Origin: Chloroflexota bacterium
GTDB taxonomy: Bacteria; Chloroflexota; Dehalococcoidia; JACPEP01
Direction: 5' to 3'
NCBI GenBank assembly: GCA_016183425.1
Contig: JACPEP010000043.1
Location: forward strand, 1-32,107
DNA: 32,107 nucleotides
Shown here: piece by piece, positions 16,182 through 24,267 of the stretch
Layout: each line of letters begins with the position of its first letter
How positions within the stretch are numbered: the stretch's first letter is position 1
Translations under genes and position numbers: made by a program
Notes under the pieces: model-generated
Seen by the model: the letters and a program-made list of their open reading frames with translations, nothing else
The model's database searches: none
What the model was told of the DNA's origin: nothing

Positions 16182-16303
16182 CAGAGAGTATTTATTGATG
16201 TCCCCCCTTCTCCGCTTCTGGTGGGTGAGAAGGACAGACTTCAGAATTCAATACTCTCGAAGCGTGGCTTTGATTAAAAGGAGAAAGCTAAGGACAGTGG
16301 TCT

Positions 16304-16837
16304 ATGCGAGTCATCGCGGGCGAGGCCAAAGGTTGCCCCCTGAAAGCGAGCAAGACTGCCTTTCTCCGTCCCACCTCGGACTTGATCAGAGGCGCTATTT
16401 TTTCCCTTTTGGAGTCCATGGATGTCTCCTGGGAGCGAGTTCTGGACCTGTACGCGGGCACCGGCGCTCTGGGTATCGAGGCGTTGAGCCGCGGCGCGGC
16501 GTGGGCCGACTTCGTGGAAAAGGATTACCATTGCTGCGAGACAATCAAAGTCAATCTGGAGCGAACAAAATTGGCCGACAGGGCCCACGTCTACCACTTG
16601 AGCCTTCGGCAGGCGTTGACCGTCCTCCAGGAAAGGTACGACATGATCTTTATGGATCCACCTTATAACGAGCCCCAAATAGAGCAGACGGTGGCGGCGG
16701 TGGTTGACTGGATGGGCCCGTCCTCCCTGCTGGCGGTGGAGCACAGCAGTCGCACCCCTCTGGCACTATCCTACGGCTCCCGACAACTGGTTAAAAACCG
16801 CACCCACGGAGATACCACCATTTCCATATATCGCTAA
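16304..16837 (+). CDS. rsmD: 16S rRNA (guanine(966)-N2)-methyltransferase RsmD
   Basis: A 177-residue Rossmann-fold methyltransferase that uses S-adenosylmethionine to methylate G966 of 16S rRNA in the 30S subunit. The N-terminus MRVIAGEAKG with LRPTSD is characteristic. AGTGALGIE (from residue 51) is the SAM-binding loop, and DPPY (118-121) is the N6/N2-methyltransferase catalytic motif. Length is normal. It is followed 11 bases later by coaD, a gene order conserved in many bacteria. Confidence 0.93.
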   Translation: MRVIAGEAKGCPLKASKTAFLRPTSDLIRGAIFSLLESMDVSWERVLDLYAGTGALGIEALSRGAAWADFVEKDYHCCETIKVNLERTKLADRAHVYHLSLRQALTVLQERYDMIFMDPPYNEPQIEQTVAAVVDWMGPSSLLAVEHSSRTPLALSYGSRQLVKNRTHGDTTISIYR

Positions 16838-16848
16838 AGGAGACGAAC

Positions 16849-17334
16849 TTGACATTAGCGCTCTATCCCGGCACCTTCGACCCCGTAACCAACGGCCACC
16901 TGGATATCGCCAACAGGTCGGCCTCGCTCTTTGACCAACTGATCATCGGCATATACCAGTCTCCTCCCAAACGCCTTCTCTTCACCATCGAGGAACGGGT
17001 AGATTTGATGACCCGGGCAGTGGCCTCCTTGCCCAACGTCCAGGTCCGGCCCTATACCGGCTTGACGGTAACCTTCGCCCGTAGCCTGGGCGCCCAAGCC
17101 ATCGTCCGCGGGCTGAGAATGAGCTCCGACTTCGAGCGGGAGTTCGAGATGGCCCTTATGAACAAAAAACTAGCGCCCGATCTGGAGTTGGTCTGTCTTA
17201 TGGCCAGCCTGGAGTTTCAGTTTCTTAGCTCCACCCTCCTCAAAGAGGTCGCTGAGCTGGATACGGAGCTAAAAGAGTTCGTCCCTCCCCATGTGGCGGC
17301 GGCCTTACGACGCAAGTTCCATACCGGTGGCTAA
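16849..17334 (+). CDS. coaD: Phosphopantetheine adenylyltransferase CoaD
   Basis: A 161-residue nucleotidyltransferase that makes dephospho-CoA from 4'-phosphopantetheine and ATP, the penultimate step of CoA synthesis. LALYPGTFDPVTNGH carries the T-x-G-H ATP-binding signature (H17), and SSTLLKE (127-133) is the second nucleotide-binding motif. The start is TTG 16849, placed by AAAGGAG eight bases upstream; no in-frame ATG fits the conserved N-terminus. Several CoA-dependent enzymes are encoded nearby. Confidence 0.93.
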   Translation: MTLALYPGTFDPVTNGHLDIANRSASLFDQLIIGIYQSPPKRLLFTIEERVDLMTRAVASLPNVQVRPYTGLTVTFARSLGAQAIVRGLRMSSDFEREFEMALMNKKLAPDLELVCLMASLEFQFLSSTLLKEVAELDTELKEFVPPHVAAALRRKFHTGG

Positions 17335-17369
17335 GATGCCCCATCGACCACTATAACAATGTCAGGGAG

Positions 17370-17864
17370 GTGAGTCCCATTCAAGTCCTTAACCTTATTG
17401 ACAGGCTAGAAAACATCATCGTTACCAGCCGACATTTGCCCCTGCTAAGGCGGGTGCTGGTGGAAGAAGAGCGCTTGGCCGCTTTCATCGACGAGATGCG
17501 GGTGGCCGTGCCGGAGGATGTTAAAAAAGCCCAGGAACTGCTCAAAGGGGCCGATGCTTTCATAGATCGGGCTCAGGAGGAGGCCAATAACATTGTTATC
17601 GAAGCGCGGCGCCATTTTGAAGCCTTGGTTCAGGAAAACCAGGTCACCAAAGCAGCTCAAGAGAAGGCCGCCGAAATAATTCAAGAGGCGGAAAGCCGAG
17701 CTGCCTCTATCACTACCAAGGCACAAGACGAGGCACGGAGTCGAAGGCAGGAGGCCGACCAGTATGCTCTGGACGTCCTGCGCCGTGTCGAGGAACAACT
17801 AAACTCCATTGCCGTCAATATTCAAAAGGGCATTGAAGCCTTAGAACAACAGAACCAGCCTTGA
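17370..17864 (+). CDS. Coiled-coil protein following coaD
   Basis: A 164-residue, highly charged, almost wholly helical protein, with a long predicted coiled coil from about residue 45 to the end (AQEEANNIVIEARRHFEALV and similar heptads). It has the look of peripheral-stalk proteins (ATP synthase b or E/H-type subunits) and DivIVA-like scaffolds, but there is no membrane segment and no ATPase genes are near. I do not recognise a specific family. GTG 17370 is the only in-frame start codon that suits the reading frame, and it overlaps the GGAGG that precedes it, so the start is uncertain. Confidence 0.7.
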   Translation: MSPIQVLNLIDRLENIIVTSRHLPLLRRVLVEEERLAAFIDEMRVAVPEDVKKAQELLKGADAFIDRAQEEANNIVIEARRHFEALVQENQVTKAAQEKAAEIIQEAESRAASITTKAQDEARSRRQEADQYALDVLRRVEEQLNSIAVNIQKGIEALEQQNQP

Positions 17865-17973
17865 GGGGAGATAAAAGGAGGAGGTGGCAGAAGAGACCTG
17901 GGCGATGAAAACAGACAAAAACAAAGAATAATGAGTGAGAGCAAGTTCCGAGTGTGTAGAAAAGGAGTGAATG

Positions 17974-18738
17974 ATGGCTTACCGGTACATCTTCTACGAG
18001 AAAAAGGGACAGATCGCCTATGTAACCCTAAACCGCCCCGAGGTGGGCAACTCCCATATAGCTGCCATGGGTGAGGAGCTAACGGAGGCCTGGAACGACG
18101 CCAACAGAGACGAGAATATTCGGGTGGCCATCCTGACCGGCGCCGGGGACAGATTCTTCTGCACCGGGGCCGATGCCAAGGCGGCATCTCAGGGCATCCC
18201 CGTTACTCCGTGGGGCGACATCCCCGAGAACTTCTGGAAACCAGCTATCCTGGCCATCAACGGGGTGTGTGCCGGGGGAGGATGGCACTTCGTGTGGCAG
18301 AGCGACTTCGCCATCTGCGCCGATCACGCCACCTTCCTTGAGCCTCATGTCAGCATCGGCTGGGTGCCCCTACGGGAGATGATGGGCCTGGCCAACCGAG
18401 CTCCCCTGAGCGTGGTATTGCGCATGGCCTTCATGGGCACCAAAGAGCGCATAGACGCCAAGCGGGCCTACGAGTTGGGCATCATCACCGAGGTTGTCCC
18501 CTACCCTCAGCTCATGTCCCGGGCCACGGAGATAGCCGAGGCCATCTGTGAGCAGGGACCCCTGGCTGTGGCCGCTACTAAGGAAGCCTTGCACCGTGCC
18601 TACGAGCTACGCTTCGCCCAGAGGGAGGCCTTCGTCTACGGCGACCTCCTGCGGGAGAGGACTCACCTCAGCGAGGACTTCATCGAGGGGCCACGTGCCT
18701 TTGCCCAAAAGCGAAAGCCAGTGTGGAAAGGAAGATAG
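17974..18738 (+). CDS. Crotonase (enoyl-CoA hydratase/isomerase) paralogue 1, His/His active site
   Basis: A 254-residue crotonase-fold protein. Oxyanion-hole elements are seen: ILTGAGDRFFCTGADAKA and NGVCAGGGWHFVWQSDF. In classic enoyl-CoA hydratase the two catalytic glutamates (144 and 164) occupy GGGCE and QPE. Here the aligned residues are H105 (GGGWH) and H125 (EPHVS), the same 20 residues apart. The reaction is therefore not predictable and may not be standard hydration. The start at ATG 17974 matches the MAY opening of the two following paralogues; another ATG lies three bases upstream. AAAGGAG precedes it. First of a tandem trio. Confidence 0.88.
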   Translation: MAYRYIFYEKKGQIAYVTLNRPEVGNSHIAAMGEELTEAWNDANRDENIRVAILTGAGDRFFCTGADAKAASQGIPVTPWGDIPENFWKPAILAINGVCAGGGWHFVWQSDFAICADHATFLEPHVSIGWVPLREMMGLANRAPLSVVLRMAFMGTKERIDAKRAYELGIITEVVPYPQLMSRATEIAEAICEQGPLAVAATKEALHRAYELRFAQREAFVYGDLLRERTHLSEDFIEGPRAFAQKRKPVWKGR

Positions 18739-18767
18739 ATTCCTCAGTATCAATAAGGAGGCAGTCC

Positions 18768-19538
18768 ATGGCTTACAAAGCTATTACCTACGAAAAGAAG
18801 GGCCGCATCGCTTACGTCACTCTTAACCGGCCAGAGGTAGCCAACGCTCACAACGGCGTCATGGGCCGGGAACTGCGGGAGGCATGGGAGGACGCCAATA
18901 AGGATGAGAACATATGGGTGGCCATCCTAACCGGTGCCGGCGATAAACACTTCTGCACGGGAGCGGACATGCGGGCCGCCACGGAGGGAGAATCGGGCGG
19001 CGGCGGGTGGGGAGATATCCCGGAGGATTTCTGGAAGCCCGTCATTCTGGCCATCAACGGGGTGTGCGCCGGTGGGGGGTGGCACTTCGTGTGGCAGAGC
19101 GACTTCGCCATCGCCTCGGAGCACGCCACCTTCTTGGAGCCCCACGTCAGCGTGGGCTGGGTGCCCCTGAGGGAGATGCTGGGGGCCGCCAACCGGATGC
19201 CTCTGAGCGCGGCGCTGCGCATGGCCATGCTGGGCACTAAGGAGCGCATGACCGCCCAGCGGGCCTTCGACCTGGGGGTCATCACCGAGGTGGTGCCCCA
19301 AACTCAACTCATGCCTCGGGCAACAGAGATTGCCGGATGGATCTGCGAGCAAGCACCCCTGGCGGTTCAGTCTATCAAGGAGGTGCTCCACCGCGCCTAT
19401 GAGCTGCGCTATGCCCAGCGGGAGGTCTTCGAATACGGGAATATGCTGAGGGAATTCAAGACCCACCACAGCGAAGACTACCTGGAGGGGCCGCGAGCCT
19501 TCGTGCAGAAGCGCAAGCCGGTATGGAAGGGAAAGTAA
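18768..19538 (+). CDS. Crotonase paralogue 2, His/His active site
   Basis: A 256-residue close relative of the preceding gene: both contain GGGWHFVWQSDFAI and a near-identical GWVPLREM segment, so it arose by tandem duplication. Histidines H106 and H126 replace the two catalytic glutamates of canonical hydratases. The most variable part is a short glycine-rich loop after GADMRAA. AAGGAGG lies eight bases before ATG 18768, and the gap to the previous gene is 29 bases. CoA-thioester binding is expected in the cytoplasm; the substrate is unknown. Confidence 0.88.
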   Translation: MAYKAITYEKKGRIAYVTLNRPEVANAHNGVMGRELREAWEDANKDENIWVAILTGAGDKHFCTGADMRAATEGESGGGGWGDIPEDFWKPVILAINGVCAGGGWHFVWQSDFAIASEHATFLEPHVSVGWVPLREMLGAANRMPLSAALRMAMLGTKERMTAQRAFDLGVITEVVPQTQLMPRATEIAGWICEQAPLAVQSIKEVLHRAYELRYAQREVFEYGNMLREFKTHHSEDYLEGPRAFVQKRKPVWKGK

Positions 19539-19540
19539 CT

Positions 19541-20326
19541 ATGGCCTACGAGACCATCATCTACGAGAAAAAAAATCGCATCGCCTACGTCACCCTCAAC
19601 CGCCCCCAGCGGGGCAACAGCTTCAACAGCGTCCTGTGCCAGGAGCAGGCAGAGGTCTTCGAGGATATCAAAAATGACGACAATATCTGGGGCATAATCC
19701 TCACCGGAGCTGGCGACCGCTTTTTCTCCACCGGCATCGACCAGCGGGAGGCGGCGGATTCCCCCGAGTTTCGGGCGCGGGGCGTAAACCCGGCAAACTT
19801 TGCCGACCGCCCCGATGGGCTGTGGAAACCCTACATCGTGGCCATCAACGGCATGTGCTGCGGCGGCGGCGTCCACTATATCTGGCAGAGCGACATCGCC
19901 ATCGCCGCCGAGCACGCCACCTTCTTCGACCCCCACGTTACCCGGGGCTGGGTGCCAGTGCGGGAGATGCTGGGCATGGCCACTCGGATGCCCTTCGGCG
20001 TGGCCATGCGAATGGCCATCATGGGCACCTCGGAGCGTATCGATGCCAAACGGGCCCTGGAGTTGGGTCTGGTGACGGAGTTGGTGCCATACGAGCGGCT
20101 CATCCCTCGCGCCACGGAGATAATGGAGCAGATACTGGAGCAATCTCCCTTGGCGGTGCGGGCTATCATCGAGACCATGCATCGGGGCATGGGGCTGGAG
20201 TATCACTACCGCATGGAGAAGGAGATGGGAGAGCTCATACGACAGCCGACACAGAACACCGAGGACCGTAAAGAGGGGAGCCGCGCCTTCGCCGAGAAGC
20301 GAAAGCCGGTGTGGAAGGCACGCTAA
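19541..20326 (+). CDS. Crotonase paralogue 3, His/His active site
   Basis: A 261-residue member of the same trio, more diverged. It has ILTGAGDRFFSTGIDQREA, NGMCCGGGVHYIWQSDIAIA and DPHVTRGWVPVREM. H112 and H132 again stand where E144 and E164 of rat enoyl-CoA hydratase would be. The ATG is two bases after the previous stop, and GGAAGGGAAAG at the end of that gene serves as ribosome binding site, so the three genes form one operon that ends at the strong hairpin at 20343-20373. Confidence 0.88.
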   Translation: MAYETIIYEKKNRIAYVTLNRPQRGNSFNSVLCQEQAEVFEDIKNDDNIWGIILTGAGDRFFSTGIDQREAADSPEFRARGVNPANFADRPDGLWKPYIVAINGMCCGGGVHYIWQSDIAIAAEHATFFDPHVTRGWVPVREMLGMATRMPFGVAMRMAIMGTSERIDAKRALELGLVTELVPYERLIPRATEIMEQILEQSPLAVRAIIETMHRGMGLEYHYRMEKEMGELIRQPTQNTEDRKEGSRAFAEKRKPVWKAR

Positions 20327-20342
20327 ATCAGAAAAGGACTCT

Positions 20343-20373
20343 AGGGGCGCTCCCCCCAAGGGGGAGCGCCCCT
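20343..20373. terminator. Bidirectional intrinsic terminator
   Basis: A perfect 14-bp stem, AGGGGCGCTCCCCC and its complement, with a three-base loop (CAA), lies between two convergent genes. It is 16 bases after the crotonase operon stop and 2 bases before the end of the minus-strand gene. The run of T after the stem is short. Confidence 0.8.
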
Positions 20374-20375
20374 TT

Positions 20376-21089
20376 CTACCTCCGCCGACTGGCAAGCATA
20401 TTGGCCAGCAGGTTGATGCCGTACTCGGAGGCGTGAGCCAAGCCCATATCCTCGATATTGTTCCAGAACCCCTTGCAGGTGCGGAGGGCGGTGGCGTCCT
20501 GGGCCAAAAAGGTGGAGACCACATTTGACACCGCTTCCTCCAACTGGTTTTGGGGCACCACCTGATTCACCAACCCCAGCCTCTCCGCCTCCAGGGCGTC
20601 CATCTCTCGTCCGGTGGTCACCAGCTCAAAGGCCTTCTTTCGCGGCATCCATCGGGAGAGGTAAGACATGACCACCGTGGGAGCGAGGCCAGACTTTATC
20701 TCCGGGAAGCCAAAACGGGCCTCCTGGGCGGCGATGGTGATATCGCAGCGGATGGCCAGGCCACACCCAAAACCCAGGGCCCGCCCCTGCACCACGGCCA
20801 GGGTAATGGCAGAAAGCTGCGTCAGAAGGTCATTGACCATCGTAATCTTCCGAAGTCCCTCCCTTATCTCATGGGCCGACGGCGGCGGTGGCCCCGCCTC
20901 CCGGCCAACACAGAAATCGGCGCCCGCCCCCCTCAGGACGACGATGCGGCAGTTATCGTCTCCCTTAATGCCCTTCAAGGCGGCGGTCAGTTGCGCCATG
21001 GTCTCTCCATCCACAGCGTTGCCCGCCTCAGGGCGACTCAAAGTGACGGTGGCCAATGGCCCCAGGGCTTCTACCAGAACCTCGGTCAA
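20376..21089 (-). CDS. Enoyl-CoA hydratase/isomerase family protein
   Basis: A 237-residue crotonase read from TTG 21089, which has AAGGAGGG seven bases upstream; the longer frame would run through a perfect hairpin at 21117-21142 and is unlikely. Oxyanion-hole stretches VLRGAGADFCVG and GRALGFGCGLAIRCDI are present. E130 (GFPEIKSG) matches the second catalytic Glu of hydratases, while the first is replaced by G110. Such one-Glu members include isomerases and methylglutaconyl-CoA-hydratase-like enzymes. It is not close to the + strand crotonase trio. It is the last gene of a minus-strand group with the MGMT-like and molybdenum enzyme genes. Confidence 0.87.
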   Translation of the reverse strand: MTEVLVEALGPLATVTLSRPEAGNAVDGETMAQLTAALKGIKGDDNCRIVVLRGAGADFCVGREAGPPPPSAHEIREGLRKITMVNDLLTQLSAITLAVVQGRALGFGCGLAIRCDITIAAQEARFGFPEIKSGLAPTVVMSYLSRWMPRKKAFELVTTGREMDALEAERLGLVNQVVPQNQLEEAVSNVVSTFLAQDATALRTCKGFWNNIEDMGLAHASEYGINLLANMLASRRR

Positions 21090-21116
21090 TCCCCTTCCCT
21101 CCTTCTCAACAAGACG

Positions 21117-21142
21117 ATACCCCACAACTAATTGTGGGGTAT
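21117..21142. repeat. Perfect 11-bp hairpin upstream of the minus-strand crotonase
   Basis: ATACCCCACAA, loop CTAA, TTGTGGGGTAT. It lies between the MGMT-like gene and the TTG start of the crotonase. It could be an mRNA-processing or attenuating hairpin or a remnant of a dispersed palindrome. Confidence 0.6.
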
Positions 21143-21166
21143 CCCAACATCCAACTATCATTCCCT

Positions 21167-21655
21167 CTAAAGCTCGATCAGATGCCTTGCAAAGTCTACC
21201 ACTCTGGGCGGTTTTTTCCCTTTTCCGGGCTCAATTTCATGTCCCTCGCCTTGTAAACGCGCCCATTGTGCCTCCAGGCCTCCAGGGTATTTTGCATTGA
21301 GCTCGCCCTCACCCTTCAGTGTCCGCCAGTAGGGAGTAACCCCTGTCTCCCCCACCGCTGCCGCCTCCGCGGCGGCATGGGCGGCAATCCAGGCGAATAT
21401 ACCGGTAGTCATGGGACAGCAAATAGTAGCGCCATGTTTTCTGGCCAGGACAGCTCGAATCTGATTTATGGTGATGAGCTTGCCCACCGGCACTTCCCTC
21501 ATGATTTCATCCACTTCCTTCGGCGCTGGAATAACGACGGTGCCCGTTCCCCATCTTGTGCTCATCTTGCCGGCAATCTCTTCCACCTTGGGCAGGTCTT
21601 TGCTATCGGCCAATTTTTCTCGCCAAGACGAGCGCCGTCTAGCTTTCTGACTCAT
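21167..21655 (-). CDS. MGMT-like (O6-alkylguanine alkyltransferase family) protein
   Basis: A 162-residue protein with the winged-helix part of the O6-methylguanine-DNA methyltransferase family: VPVGKLITINQIRAVLARKH is the DNA-binding segment. The canonical PCHRV active-site loop is replaced by CCPMTTGIF (C79-C80), a pattern I recall from a distinct 'MGMT family' group. Cysteine is present, so alkyl transfer is possible, but the proton-relay histidine is absent. It may instead be an alkyltransferase-like lesion sensor. GGAGG lies eight bases before ATG 21655. It is 75 bases behind the molybdenum enzyme gene. Confidence 0.75.
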   Translation of the reverse strand: MSQKARRRSSWREKLADSKDLPKVEEIAGKMSTRWGTGTVVIPAPKEVDEIMREVPVGKLITINQIRAVLARKHGATICCPMTTGIFAWIAAHAAAEAAAVGETGVTPYWRTLKGEGELNAKYPGGLEAQWARLQGEGHEIEPGKGKKPPRVVDFARHLIEL

Positions 21656-21729
21656 ATCCTCTACCTCCGTATCCCGTCATTCCCGGCCGAAGCCGGAGCC
21701 TGATTCTGCTCTCCAGCAAGCTTCTGTCC

Positions 21730-24165
21730 CTAGCCAACCGGAGAGCTCTTAAGCCGCGCCCTGCGGATCTCCTGCCATATATAATCGGGGCGCAGAGGCA
21801 CCTGGCGAAGCTCTACCCCCAGGGGCCTCAGGGCATCGTCCACGGCGTTGGCCAGGGTGGGAGGTGGCCCCACCGTGCCCGTCTCCCCCGCCCCCTTGAA
21901 TCCTCCCGGGTTGAAGGGGTTGGGAGTGACTATCTCGCTCAAGGTGAGGGGCGGCACCTCCTGGGCAGTGGGCACCAGATAATCCTTGAAGTTGGCGTTC
22001 AAGGGCTGGCCATTCTCATCGTATATTATTTCTTCATACAGCGCGCCCCCGATGCCGTGAAGAAGAGCGCCCACGTGCTGTCCCTCCACCACTACGGGGT
22101 TAATGACATTGCCGCAGTCGTGCACAGATACGTACTTGAGCACCTTGACCTTCCCCGTATCCACGTCCACCTCCACCACCGCCACGTCGGCATCGTAAGG
22201 AAAGCTGGAGAACATACCCACCCGGCCGTGCTCATCGGCCTGGTAGGTCACGTTGGGATCCCGGTGGTGGTAGGTGACCTCCAGCCCCGGTTCCATACCC
22301 GGAGGTAGACGGTAGAGGGACATGTAGGCGACACGGGCGATGTCTCTGAAGGTCAACCCCTCATCAGGTCGCGGTAAGGAGTAGACGCGCCCCTGATACA
22401 CCTCCAGGTTGTCCTGGGGTTCTCCCAGGAGATGGGAGGCGAGACGGAGCACCTTCTCCTTCAACTGTCGGGCAGCCATGATCACCGCCGAGCTCCCCAC
22501 CACGGCAAAGCGGCTGGAGTAAGAGCCGGAGCCGTAGGGGGTGAGGAGGCTGTCACCTTCCAGCACAGTAATGTCATCGAAAGCGGCCCCCAGCTCGTCG
22601 GCGGTGAGCTGCGAAATCGTCGTACGGTGGCCTTGGCCCTCGTCGTTGCCTCCGGTGAGGACATAAACCTTGCCCGAGGGGTCGATTCGCATGGTGACGG
22701 AGTAGTAGCCGGCATTGTAGGAGCCCATGCGGGTGGAGCTAGAAGGCTCCACCACCAGGGCAACCCCGATGCCCAGATAGCGCCCCTCTTTTCTCAGACG
22801 CTCCTGCTCCCGCCGCCAGTAGGAGTAATCCGCCAAGTCCATGGCCTTCTGTAAAGCCGCTGGATAGTTGCCGCTATCGTAGCGGGAGCCGGTAGCACAC
22901 AGATAGGGAAACTCTTCGGGCTGGATAAAGTTTCGGAAGCGAATCTCCGCCGGGCCGATGCCCAGGCGGTGGGCGATGATGTCCATCATGCGCTCGATGG
23001 TGTAGCAGGCCTCGGCCTTGCCGAAGCCCCGATGGGGGCCAAAGGGGGTCTTGTTGGTCACTACCCCGTAGAGCTGGGCGGCGTAGTTCTGGATCTTGTA
23101 GGCGCCAGGGACGAACATGGCGGTGGTGACGATGGCGGCCAGCCCGCCCACAGGGTAAGCGATGCCGATGTCGGCGATAATTCGATCCCGCAGCCCCAGG
23201 ATGGTGCCGTCCTTCTTCACCGCCATCTCCACGTAGTGAACCTGGTCTCGGGCGTGGATGGTGGCCACCATGTGCTCGCTGCGGGTCTCCACCCACTTCA
23301 CCGGGCGCTGAGTAAGGAGGGAGAGAAGGGGAATGAGGCCCTCCTCCGGATAGTAGCCCCACTTCTGGCCATAGCCGCCGCCGACGCGGGGGGCGATGAC
23401 CCGAATTTTCAGCTCCGGCCGGTTCAGGGTCTCGTGGAGGAGCTGGTTGATGAGGTGGGGAATCTGGGTGGCATCCCAAACCGTAAGCTGCTTCGTCCCC
23501 ACCTCGTAGCTGGCCACCACCGCCCGGGTCTCCATGGGTGTGCCGGTAAAGCGGGTGCTTTTTATCCTTTCCTTCACCACCAGGTCTGCCTCCTGGAAGG
23601 CCTTGTCCAGGTCGCCCCCCTCCACATGGAAGCGCAACATGACGTTATCCCGCCACGGCTCGTAAACCCGCTCGGACGACTCTCCCATGGCCGCCTCGGG
23701 GTCGGTGATGGGCGGCAGGGGGTCGAACTCGGCTTCTATCAGCTCCAGGGCGTCCTCGGCGATGTAGCGATGGGTGGCCACGATGACGGCCACCGCCTCC
23801 CCCACGAAGCGCGCCTTATCGGTGGCCAAAAAATAGTGGTCGAAGAACTGGATGGTGGGGTTGCCCACCCGAAAGGGGTCTCGGCTCTGAAAGGGGAAGG
23901 GGGCCATGGGCTTAACCATGTCCACAATGTCCTTGCCCGTGAGCCCCATGACCACCCCCGGCAACTCCAGGGCCCGGCTCAGGTCCACCTGCACGATACG
24001 GGCGTGGGCATGGGGGCTGCGGTAGATGGCGGCATAGAGCATATTGGGCAGCTTCATATCGGCGGTATAGCGAGCGGCGGCGGTGAGCGCCTCCAAATCT
24101 TCCTTGAGCTTGACGCCAGTGCCCACCAAGCGGCGCTTTTCTGTCTTAACGGCACCCTCAACCAT
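21730..24165 (-). CDS. Xanthine-dehydrogenase-family molybdenum-binding subunit (orphan)
   Basis: An 811-residue large subunit of a molybdenum hydroxylase. The a/b hammerhead domain comes first (GVKLKEDLEALTAAARYTAD onward), then two MoCo-binding domains with RVGGGYGQKWG, GPHRGFGKAE around H378, and the catalytic Glu E761 in KGAGETG. The Cys-containing loop of aerobic CO dehydrogenase (AYxCSFR) is absent, so it is an aldehyde/xanthine/hydroxybenzoyl-CoA-like hydroxylase rather than CoxL. The FAD and 2Fe-2S subunits, normally adjacent and needed for electron exit, are not in this window. ATG 24165 is chosen because GGGAG lies six bases upstream. The substrate is unknown. Confidence 0.85.
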   Translation of the reverse strand: MVEGAVKTEKRRLVGTGVKLKEDLEALTAAARYTADMKLPNMLYAAIYRSPHAHARIVQVDLSRALELPGVVMGLTGKDIVDMVKPMAPFPFQSRDPFRVGNPTIQFFDHYFLATDKARFVGEAVAVIVATHRYIAEDALELIEAEFDPLPPITDPEAAMGESSERVYEPWRDNVMLRFHVEGGDLDKAFQEADLVVKERIKSTRFTGTPMETRAVVASYEVGTKQLTVWDATQIPHLINQLLHETLNRPELKIRVIAPRVGGGYGQKWGYYPEEGLIPLLSLLTQRPVKWVETRSEHMVATIHARDQVHYVEMAVKKDGTILGLRDRIIADIGIAYPVGGLAAIVTTAMFVPGAYKIQNYAAQLYGVVTNKTPFGPHRGFGKAEACYTIERMMDIIAHRLGIGPAEIRFRNFIQPEEFPYLCATGSRYDSGNYPAALQKAMDLADYSYWRREQERLRKEGRYLGIGVALVVEPSSSTRMGSYNAGYYSVTMRIDPSGKVYVLTGGNDEGQGHRTTISQLTADELGAAFDDITVLEGDSLLTPYGSGSYSSRFAVVGSSAVIMAARQLKEKVLRLASHLLGEPQDNLEVYQGRVYSLPRPDEGLTFRDIARVAYMSLYRLPPGMEPGLEVTYHHRDPNVTYQADEHGRVGMFSSFPYDADVAVVEVDVDTGKVKVLKYVSVHDCGNVINPVVVEGQHVGALLHGIGGALYEEIIYDENGQPLNANFKDYLVPTAQEVPPLTLSEIVTPNPFNPGGFKGAGETGTVGPPPTLANAVDDALRPLGVELRQVPLRPDYIWQEIRRARLKSSPVG

Positions 24166-24237
24166 GCTTTGCTCCCTCAATACAAAAACTTCACTTAGCT
24201 TCCGCTCTGAACCTCAAGTACCCATACAACGTGAGAT

Positions 24238-24267
24238 ATTGTACCACCGTCGGCGGCCCTTTGCCAA
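24238..24267 (-). promoter_or_regulatory. Putative promoter of the Mo-enzyme operon
   Basis: On the minus strand, TTGGCA (24267-24262), 18 bases, TACAAT (24243-24238), about 70 bases before ATG 24165. The -35 element lies within a short hairpin GCCCTTT/AAAGGGC (24256-24272). Confidence 0.5.

Noticed and set aside
16195-16668. 157-codon + strand open frame before and across rsmD
   Set aside because: It overlaps rsmD in another frame, starts at a weak codon inside the leader and has no recognisable motif.
17370-17864. ATP synthase subunit b
   Set aside because: The coiled coil is similar, but there is no N-terminal membrane helix and no ATP synthase genes are adjacent.
21730-24165. Aerobic carbon monoxide dehydrogenase large subunit (CoxL)
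   Set aside because: The Cys-containing active-site loop of form I CoxL is absent and reads GPHRGFG. The medium and small subunits are also missing.
22969-24198. 409-codon + strand open frame opposite the Mo-enzyme gene
   Set aside because: It lies wholly antisense to a clear molybdenum hydroxylase gene. Its His/Gly/Val-rich composition is the usual shadow of a GC-rich gene, and there is no ribosome binding site.
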